Of a DNA stretch of 64,000 bases, positions 58,675 through 64,000 are shown in pieces. Both the position numbers and the translations under genes were made by a program. Under the pieces are notes generated by a model. It was given only the letters and a program-made list of their open reading frames with translations. It had not been told where the DNA came from and ran no database searches. Each line of letters begins with the position of its first letter. Position 1 is the stretch's first letter. The DNA comes from Micromonospora sediminicola (GTDB lineage: Bacteria > Actinomycetota > Actinomycetes > Mycobacteriales > Micromonosporaceae): assembly GCF_900089585.1 (NCBI RefSeq), contig NZ_FLRH01000003.1:729001-793000 (forward strand), read 5' to 3'.

Positions 58675-59160
58675 ATGGTTTTCAGTGTCGGCGAGACCGT
58701 TGTTTACCCCCACCACGGGGCCGCACTCATCGAGGCAATCGAGACTCGGGTCATCAAGGGCGAGCCAAGGGAATACCTCGTCCTGAGGGTCGCGCAGGGT
58801 GACCTGACGGTCCGGGTGCCCGCCGAGAACGCCGAGATCGTGGGTGTGCGCGAGGTGGTCGGCGAAGAGGGCCTGGGCAAGGTCTTCGACGTGCTCCGTG
58901 CACCGCACACCGAGGAGCCGACCAACTGGTCGCGGCGTTACAAGGCGAATCTGGAGAAGCTGGCCTCCGGCAACCCGCTGAAGGTGGCCGAGGTCGTCCG
59001 CGACCTGTGGCGCCGGGAGCGGGAGCGGGGCCTGTCGGCGGGCGAGAAGCGCATGCTCGCCAAGGCCCGTGACATCCTCGTGGGCGAGGTCGCGCTGGCC
59101 GAGAAGAGCACCAAGGACGAGGCTGAGACTCTGCTCGACAAGGTGCTGACCGAGGCCTGA
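58675..59160 (+). CDS. carD: CarD-family RNA polymerase-binding transcription regulator
   Basis: CarD stabilises the open complex of vegetative and rRNA promoters and is essential in mycobacteria. The 161-residue sequence has the RNA polymerase-interaction domain ([54 protein letters not shown]) and the helical DNA-binding domain ([52 protein letters not shown]) with the conserved Trp. Two promoter candidates lie upstream. The gene is followed by ispD after 53 nt, the standard actinobacterial order. Confidence 0.96.
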   Translation: MVFSVGETVVYPHHGAALIEAIETRVIKGEPREYLVLRVAQGDLTVRVPAENAEIVGVREVVGEEGLGKVFDVLRAPHTEEPTNWSRRYKANLEKLASGNPLKVAEVVRDLWRRERERGLSAGEKRMLAKARDILVGEVALAEKSTKDEAETLLDKVLTEA

Positions 59161-59213
59161 TCCACACCTCTGCCTCTACCCGTCCCGCAGCGAACGAATC
59201 CGAGGACCGCGAC

Positions 59214-59909
59214 GTGACCGCGCAGCTCAATCCGCGCGGTGACGTCGCGGTCCTCGTTCCTGCGGCCGGTGCCGGGGTACGCCTCGGTCCCGGTGCCCCG
59301 AAGGCGCTCCGGCTGCTCGCCGGCGAACCACTGCTGGTGCACGCCGTACGCCGGATCGCCGCCGCGCCCTCGGTCCACACGATCGTGGTGGCCGCGCCGG
59401 CCGCCGACGTCGAGTCGGTGCGGGCGATGCTCGGCGCGGTGGCGCCGGTGACCGTGGTGCCGGGAGGCGCCGAGCGCCAGGCGTCCGTGGCGGCCGCGCT
59501 CGCCGCCGTCCCCACCGGGCCGGGGATCGTCCTGGTGCACGACGCGGCCCGCGCGCTGACCCCGCCCGACCTGGTCGAGTCGGTGGCCGCGGCGGTCCGC
59601 GAGGGGCACGACGCGGTGATCCCGGTGCTGCCGGTGGTCGACACGATCAAGGAGGTCGACGCCGCCGAACGGGTGCTCGGCACGGTCGACCGGTCCGCGT
59701 TGCGGGCGGTGCAGACGCCCCAGGGCTTCCGCCGGTCGGTGCTGACCGCCGCGCACGAGGCGGCCGGCGATTCGCTCACCGACGACGCCGGTCTGGTGGA
59801 GAAGCAGGGCGTCGCGGTGGTCTGCGTACCCGGTTCCGAACTGGCCCTGAAGATCACCCGCCCCTTCGACCTGGCCCTGGCCGAACACCTGCTGACCACA
59901 GGCGCCTGA
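59214..59909 (+). CDS. ispD: 2-C-methyl-D-erythritol 4-phosphate cytidylyltransferase
   Basis: IspD makes CDP-methylerythritol in the MEP isoprenoid pathway. The CTP-binding loop VLVPAAGAGVRLGPGAPKALRLLAG, the VLVHDAARALTPPDLV block, PVVDTIKEVD and TPQGFRRSVL are present. Its 231-residue length is normal. The GTG start at 59214 lies 53 nt after carD. A long inverted repeat separates it from ispF, so the pair may not be strictly co-transcribed. Confidence 0.95.
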   Translation: MTAQLNPRGDVAVLVPAAGAGVRLGPGAPKALRLLAGEPLLVHAVRRIAAAPSVHTIVVAAPAADVESVRAMLGAVAPVTVVPGGAERQASVAAALAAVPTGPGIVLVHDAARALTPPDLVESVAAAVREGHDAVIPVLPVVDTIKEVDAAERVLGTVDRSALRAVQTPQGFRRSVLTAAHEAAGDSLTDDAGLVEKQGVAVVCVPGSELALKITRPFDLALAEHLLTTGA

Positions 59910-59938
59910 CCCGCGCCGCCCCCGGCGCGTGGCTTCGA

Positions 59939-59988
59939 GATCTTGGTACGAATCGGCCCCTATGGGGGCCCTTTCGTGCCAAGATCTA
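59939..59988. repeat. Long imperfect hairpin between ispD and ispF (family C)
   Basis: Arms 59939-59961 and 59966-59988 pair at about 20 of 23 positions, outer arms AGATCTTGG/CCAAGATCT and inner GGCCCC/GGGGCC. A second small hairpin (TGGGATC/GATCCCA, about 59998-60020) follows. The GATCTTG core is shared with the repeat at 35557. Confidence 0.7.
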
Positions 59989-60104
59989 CCCGGATCCTGG
60001 GATCTGGAACGTGGATCCCATTTCGGTCGATGGTTGATCGGCGCGCTGGGGCGTACGAGAACCAGTGCTGACCACAGTCCGGGCCGCAGCCAAGGCGCGG
60101 CGCG

Positions 60105-60110
60105 TACCCT
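60105..60110 (+). promoter_or_regulatory. ispF: Leaderless-type -10 element (TACCCT) for ispF
   Basis: TACCCT is followed by CTGGTC (6 nt) and ATG 60117. Confidence 0.5.
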
Positions 60111-60116
60111 CTGGTC

Positions 60117-60599
60117 ATGATCGTTCCTCGGGTGGCCGTCGGCACCGACGTGCACGCGTTCGAGGCCGGGCGGCCCTGCTGGGTGGCGGGCCTGCACTGG
60201 CCGGACCAGGACGGCCTGGCCGGTCACTCGGACGCCGACGTGGCGGCGCACGCCGCCTGCAACGCGTTGCTCTCCGCGGCCGGCCTCGGCGACCTGGGCG
60301 CGAACTTCGGGGTGGACCAGCCGGAGTGGGCCGGCGCGTCCGGGGTGGCGTTGCTGGCCGAGAGCGCCCGCCGGGTGCGTGCCGCGGGCTTCCGGATCGG
60401 CAACGTCTCGGTCCAGGTGATCGGCAACCGGCCCAAGATCGGCCCGCGCCGGGACGAGGCGCAGCGGGTTCTCTCCGAGGCGGTCGGCGCGCCGGTGACG
60501 GTGTCCGCGGCGACCACGGACGGCCTCGGCTTCACCGGCCGCGGTGAGGGCCTGACCGGCATCGCGGTGGCCCTGGTCTACGAGGCTCCGGCGGACTGA
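60117..60599 (+). CDS. ispF: 2-C-methyl-D-erythritol 2,4-cyclodiphosphate synthase
   Basis: IspF cyclises CDP-methylerythritol 2-phosphate with loss of CMP. Zinc and substrate motifs [11 protein letters not shown] (Asp, His), [26 protein letters not shown] (His) and [15 protein letters not shown] are all present in a 160-residue protein. ATG 60117 has TACCCT 6 nt upstream, giving it its own promoter despite proximity to ispD. Confidence 0.95.
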   Translation: MIVPRVAVGTDVHAFEAGRPCWVAGLHWPDQDGLAGHSDADVAAHAACNALLSAAGLGDLGANFGVDQPEWAGASGVALLAESARRVRAAGFRIGNVSVQVIGNRPKIGPRRDEAQRVLSEAVGAPVTVSAATTDGLGFTGRGEGLTGIAVALVYEAPAD

Positions 60600-60628
60600 C
60601 CCGCTCCGCGCGGCGGGGTGACGGCGGT

Positions 60629-60634
60629 TACGCT
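60629..60634 (+). promoter_or_regulatory. Leaderless-type -10 element (TACGCT)
   Basis: TACGCT is followed by CGCCGGG (7 nt) and ATG 60642. Confidence 0.5.
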
Positions 60635-60641
60635 CGCCGGG

Positions 60642-61640
60642 ATGCCGAGTGACGCCGCCCCCGACCAGTCCGCCGCCGACGGCTACCTGCAGCGTGCCCA
60701 CCTCCTCGCCGAGCTGGGCCGCTACGACGAGGGGATCGACGAGCTCACCGCCCTGATCGCGGCGCAACCCGCGCATCTGGAGGCGCTGACCATGCTCGCC
60801 CGGATGCAGCTCGCCGCCGCCCGTCCCGCGGAGGCGCTCGCCGCGTCCGAGGCGGCGTCGGCGACCGCACCGGGCACCGTGCCGGCGCTGGTGGTACGCG
60901 GTCTCGCGCTGCTCGACCTGGAGCGCTGGAAGGCCGCCGCGGCCACCGCGGACGAGATCCTCGCGCTCGGGCCGACCGACGCGTACGCGCAGCGCGGCGC
61001 CGCCGCGATCCTGTCCGCCTCGCGGAACGGGCAGGCGGCGCTCGACGCGGCCTGGCGGGGTGTCGAACTGGCGCCGGACGAGCCGGAGGCGCACCTGGTG
61101 CTCGGTTTGGTCGCGGTGCGCCTCGAACTGTTCGACCTGGCCGAGCGGGCCTACCGGGAGGCGTTGCGGTTGGACCCGGAACTGGCCGGGGCGCGGCAGG
61201 ACACCGGCGTGGCCCGGCTGGAGCGGCGCCGCTACGCCGAGACGCTGGAGGACCTGACCGAGGTGGTCGACCTGACCCCGGCGCGGGTCGATCCGGCCCG
61301 CACCGCGGACGCCGGGCTGCGCCGGCTGGTGCTGTCCGCCGCCGGCTGGTCGTTGGGCGCCGCCGTGCTGGTGGCGGTGCTGGCCCCGGCCGCCCCGGGC
61401 GCGTCCCGCCTGCTCGCCGTGCTGGCCGCGGTCGGTGCCGGGTTGCTGTTCTGGCGGCCCGCGTCCCGGCTGCCCGGGCTGCGCGACGCGATGGCGCGCG
61501 GCCTGGCCCCGGCGATCTACGCGGCGGCCGCCGCACCGCTGCTGCTGGGGGTCTACGCGCTGGTCGGCGGCCCGTGGCCGCTGGTGGGGGCGGTCACCGC
61601 CACCGTCGTCGCGGGTTTCACGGTGCTCGCCCGCCGCTGA
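60642..61640 (+). CDS. TPR-repeat protein with C-terminal membrane domain
   Basis: The 332-residue protein has about six tetratricopeptide repeats over residues 10-215 (for example ADGYLQRAHLLAELGRYDEGIDELTALIAAQPAHLEALTMLARMQL and FDLAERAYREALRLDPELAGARQDTGVARLERRRYAETLEDLTEVVDLTP). Four hydrophobic segments near the C-terminus follow (residues about 235-330). It is likely a membrane-tethered cytoplasmic scaffold for protein interactions; partners are unknown. Confidence 0.75.
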   Translation: MPSDAAPDQSAADGYLQRAHLLAELGRYDEGIDELTALIAAQPAHLEALTMLARMQLAAARPAEALAASEAASATAPGTVPALVVRGLALLDLERWKAAAATADEILALGPTDAYAQRGAAAILSASRNGQAALDAAWRGVELAPDEPEAHLVLGLVAVRLELFDLAERAYREALRLDPELAGARQDTGVARLERRRYAETLEDLTEVVDLTPARVDPARTADAGLRRLVLSAAGWSLGAAVLVAVLAPAAPGASRLLAVLAAVGAGLLFWRPASRLPGLRDAMARGLAPAIYAAAAAPLLLGVYALVGGPWPLVGAVTATVVAGFTVLARR

Positions 61641-61790
61641 GCCGGGCCGCTATTCCCGTCCCCGGGGTGAGGAAGCGAACGTGTCGACCGGGGTGGCCCG
61701 GGGGTAGGAAACCCGGAGCGACAGGCTGTGTCGCGGGCCGGGCGTGTCCCGGCGCGGAAGGAAACCACCGGCTGCAGGAAGCGGGAATCC

Positions 61791-62831
61791 GTGTTCACCG
61801 TCAATGCCTACGCGGCGACGTCCGCGACCGAACCGCTCGCCCCGACCACCATCGAGCGGCGGGACCTCGGACCGGACGACGTCGCGATCGACATCAAGTT
61901 CTCCGGCATCTGCCACTCCGACATCCACACCGCGCGCAGCGAGTGGGGCCCGACCACCTATCCGATCGTGGTCGGTCACGAGATCGCCGGCGTGGTCCGG
62001 GAGGTCGGCTCCGCGGTGACGAAGTTCGCCGTCGGTGACCGGGTCGGCGTCGGCTGCATGGTCGACTCCTGCCGGGAGTGCGACAACTGCCGCAAGGGCC
62101 TGGAGCAGTACTGCCTCAAGGGCAACATCGGCACGTACGGCGGGGTGGGCCGGGACGGCGAGCCGACCCAGGGCGGCTACGCGCAGGCCATCGTGGTCAC
62201 CGAGGACTTCGTGCTGCGCATCCCGGACGGCATCGAGCTGGACGCGGCCGCGCCGCTGCTCTGCGCCGGCATCACCACCTACTCGCCGCTGCGGCACTGG
62301 AACGCCGGGCCGGGCCGCCGGGTGGCCGTGATCGGCCTGGGCGGTCTGGGCCACATGGCCGTCAAGCTGGCCCACGCCATGGGCGCCGAGGTGACCGTGC
62401 TGTCCCAGTCGCTGAAGAAGCGGGAGGACGGGCTGCGGCTCGGCGCCGACCACTACCACGCCACCTCGGACGAGGCGACGTTCACCGACCTGGCCGGCTC
62501 GTTCGACCTGATCGTCAACACGGTCAGCGCGGCCATCGACCTGGACGCGTACCTGGGCCTGCTGGCCGTGGACGGGACGCTGGTCAACGTGGGCGCGCCG
62601 GAGGACCCGCTGTCGGTGCGCGCGTTCTCGCTGATCCCGGCCCGGCGGTCGTTCGCCGGCTCGATGATCGGCGGCATCGCCGAGACCCAGGAGATGCTCG
62701 ACTTCTGCGCCGAGCACGGGTTGGGCGCCGAGATCGAGGTCATCCCGGCCGAGAAGATCAACGAGGCGTACGAGCGGGTGCTCGCGTCCGACGTGCGCTA
62801 CCGCTTCGTCATCGACGCCTCGACGTTCTGA
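61791..62831 (+). CDS. Zinc-dependent NAD(P) alcohol dehydrogenase (YahK/CAD-like)
   Basis: The 346-residue medium-chain dehydrogenase has the catalytic-zinc Cys in [29 protein letters not shown], the structural-zinc cluster [15 protein letters not shown], and the cofactor fold [30 protein letters not shown]. The closest type is the NADPH-preferring aldehyde reductase/cinnamyl-alcohol-dehydrogenase-like group (YahK, AdhC). GTG 61791 (VFTVNAYAA) was chosen because family proteins start at this point; a longer frame to 61728 adds a basic leader without support. The physiological substrate is unknown. Confidence 0.9.
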   Translation: MFTVNAYAATSATEPLAPTTIERRDLGPDDVAIDIKFSGICHSDIHTARSEWGPTTYPIVVGHEIAGVVREVGSAVTKFAVGDRVGVGCMVDSCRECDNCRKGLEQYCLKGNIGTYGGVGRDGEPTQGGYAQAIVVTEDFVLRIPDGIELDAAAPLLCAGITTYSPLRHWNAGPGRRVAVIGLGGLGHMAVKLAHAMGAEVTVLSQSLKKREDGLRLGADHYHATSDEATFTDLAGSFDLIVNTVSAAIDLDAYLGLLAVDGTLVNVGAPEDPLSVRAFSLIPARRSFAGSMIGGIAETQEMLDFCAEHGLGAEIEVIPAEKINEAYERVLASDVRYRFVIDASTF

Positions 62832-62845
62832 CGACTCCGTGCGAG

Positions 62846-62874
62846 GGGGCCGCGTCCGTGCCGGGCGCGGCCCC
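62846..62874. terminator. Terminator-like hairpin between convergent genes
   Basis: Arms GGGGCCGCG (62846-62854) and CGCGGCCCC (62866-62874) are exact complements and followed by TT. It lies between the convergent dehydrogenase and homogentisate dioxygenase genes. Confidence 0.6.
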
Positions 62875-62885
62875 TTCGGCGTACG

Positions 62886-64000
62886 TCAGGGCTTGCGCGC
62901 CCAGGTCCAGGCGTAGCCGTCGTCCTCGCAGGCGGTCGCCGCGTCGCAGAGGTCCAGCGGGCGGAACGTGTCCACCATGACCGCCAGCTCGTCGAAGAAG
63001 TCCGCCCCGATCGACCGCTCGGCGGCGCCCGGCTGGGGGCCGTGGGTGAAGCCGGACGGGTGCAGCGAGATCGAGCCCTGCTCGATCCCGGAGCCGCGCC
63101 GGGCCTCGTAGTTGCCGCCGGTGTAGAAGAGCATCTCGTCGGAGTCGACGTTGTGGTGGTTGTACGGCACCGGGATGGCGGCCGGGTGGTAGTCCACCTT
63201 GCGCGGCACGAACGAGCAGATCACGAAGTTCGGGCCCTGGAACGTCTGGTGCACCGGCGGCGGCTGGTGGATCCGCCCGGTGATCGGCTCGAAGTCGTGG
63301 ATGGAGAACGCCCACGGGTACATGTGCCCGTCCCAGCCGACCACGTCGAACGGGTGGTTGGCGTAGACGTACCTCGTCCACCCACGACGGTGCTTGACCA
63401 GCACCTCCACCTCCTCGCCGTCGACCAGCAGCGGGGTGTCCGGTCCCCGGACGTCACGCTCGCAGTAGGGCGAGTGCTCCAGGAACTGCCCGCGTACGGA
63501 GAGGTAGCGCTTGGGCGGGCCGATGTGGCCGGACGCCTCCACCGCGAGCAGCCGGGTCGGCTCGTCGCCGGTGGGCACCAGGCGGTGGATGGTCGAGGTG
63601 GGGATGACGACGTAGTCGCCGGCCACCGCGTCGAGCACGCCGAACGGCGACTCCACCCGCAGCGAGCCGGACTCCAGGTAGAGGCAGTGGTCGCCGGTGG
63701 CGTCGCGGAACAGCGGTGAGGGCCGGTCGGCCAGCACGTACGCGATCCGGACGTCGTCGTTGGCGAGCAGGTACTGCCGGCCGAGCACCGGGTCCGCGCC
63801 GGCGCCGTCGAGTTTGTGCGTGCGCAGGTGGCGCGGTTTGAGCGGCAGGTTCGGCACCCGGGTGACGGCGGGCGGGGCGAACTCCTCGGCGGCGAGGATC
63901 GCGGTCGGCGCGTGCCGGTGGTAGAGCAGCGAGGAGTCGGAGGAGAAGCCCTCCTGGCCGACCAGCTCCTCCGCGTAGAGCGTGCCGTCGGGCTGCCGGA
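62886..64000 (-). CDS. hmgA: Homogentisate 1,2-dioxygenase, 5' end beyond window
   Basis: HmgA opens the homogentisate ring to maleylacetoacetate in tyrosine catabolism. The frame runs without a stop to the window edge (reading from ...QPDGTLYAEELVGQEGFSSDSSLLYHRHAPTAILAAEE), so the gene is truncated; at least 371 codons are seen. Iron-ligand blocks VPYNHHNVDSDEMLFYTGG (His, Glu) and SLHPSGFTHGPQPG (His) are intact, and HPFDVVGWDGHMYPWAFSIHDFEPITGRIHQPPPVHQTF is strongly conserved. An internal ATG at 63857 is not the true start because the conserved sequence continues upstream of it. Confidence 0.9.
   Translation of the reverse strand, partial: RQPDGTLYAEELVGQEGFSSDSSLLYHRHAPTAILAAEEFAPPAVTRVPNLPLKPRHLRTHKLDGAGADPVLGRQYLLANDDVRIAYVLADRPSPLFRDATGDHCLYLESGSLRVESPFGVLDAVAGDYVVIPTSTIHRLVPTGDEPTRLLAVEASGHIGPPKRYLSVRGQFLEHSPYCERDVRGPDTPLLVDGEEVEVLVKHRRGWTRYVYANHPFDVVGWDGHMYPWAFSIHDFEPITGRIHQPPPVHQTFQGPNFVICSFVPRKVDYHPAAIPVPYNHHNVDSDEMLFYTGGNYEARRGSGIEQGSISLHPSGFTHGPQPGAAERSIGADFFDELAVMVDTFRPLDLCDAATACEDDGYAWTWARKP

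Noticed and set aside
59910..60116. Riboswitch or small RNA between ispD and ispF
   Set aside because: The region folds into simple hairpins, but no known riboswitch consensus could be recognised.
1..64000. tRNA or rRNA genes
   Set aside because: No cloverleaf with a GTTCGAATC-type T-arm or rRNA-like sequence was found on either strand by eye; a tRNAscan run would be decisive.

Overview
The window is very GC-rich, densely coded chromosomal DNA from an actinomycete, most likely a member of the Micromonosporaceae (Micromonospora-like). This placement is inferred from gene content and order: dacB, zinc metalloprotease, tilS, hpt, ftsH, folE and folP-folB-folK; panC-panD-nadB-nadC-coaX-lysS-lsr2-clpC; mutY, def, disA, radA; carD-ispD-ispF. 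It is also supported by the dispersed intergenic repeats and by a type III PKS/UbiA locus of the kind seen in that family. Most of the window is core chromosome, not a mobile island.

Layout. 1-7.4 kb: cell-wall, tRNA-modification, purine-salvage, FtsH and GTP cyclohydrolase genes, with a GlxA-type regulator inserted. 7.4-20.1 kb: an almost entirely minus-strand block that separates folE from folP. It holds an FtsK/SpoIIIE-like protein with degenerate Walker motifs and a seven-gene operon resembling a type IV secretion apparatus (pilin-like, small membrane protein, VirB4-like ATPase, VirB6/TrbL-like protein, membrane-anchored protein, transglycosylase/M23 peptidase and a hypothetical), without relaxase or integrase. 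20.4-22.7 kb: folP-folB-folK-DUF3180, all linked by 4-nt overlaps. 22.8-25 kb: membrane and small hypothetical proteins. 25.1-28.7 kb: a betaine/choline-type ABC transporter whose binding protein looks circularly permuted. 28.9-33 kb: a low-complexity membrane protein, then a MidA/NDUFAF7-like methyltransferase translationally coupled to an orphan NuoD paralogue. 33.2-42.5 kb: DUF2520 protein (PanG candidate)-panC-panD, a septum-formation-type lipoprotein, nadB-nadC, coaX, a methyltransferase and lysS. 42.6-46 kb: lsr2 and clpC, separated by a regulatory region with a sigma-R-type promoter and DnaA-box-like sites. 46.2-52.8 kb: mutY, an ACT protein, def, disA, radA and lipoproteins. 53-57 kb: a four-gene phenolic-lipid/prenylated-quinone type cluster (UbiA, UbiG-like methyltransferase, flavoprotein, type III PKS). 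57-64 kb: two membrane proteins, carD, ispD, ispF, a TPR protein, an alcohol dehydrogenase and a 5'-truncated homogentisate dioxygenase.

Three non-coding patterns stand out. First, a 60-bp repeat sits exactly between co-directional genes at three loci: it starts on the stop codon of the upstream gene (GTGA), encodes an in-frame [16 protein letters not shown] peptide (once with a Pro-to-Ser change), and ends in a stop codon that overlaps an in-frame start codon of the downstream gene. Second, about fifteen genes have a TAnnnT hexamer 6-9 nt before the start codon, which suggests leaderless mRNAs. Third, long inverted repeats beginning with CGATC-type arms, two of them next to C-rich tracts, and a TTAACGCC-ended direct repeat occupy gene ends.

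No rRNA or tRNA gene, CRISPR array, integrase or insertion sequence was recognised.
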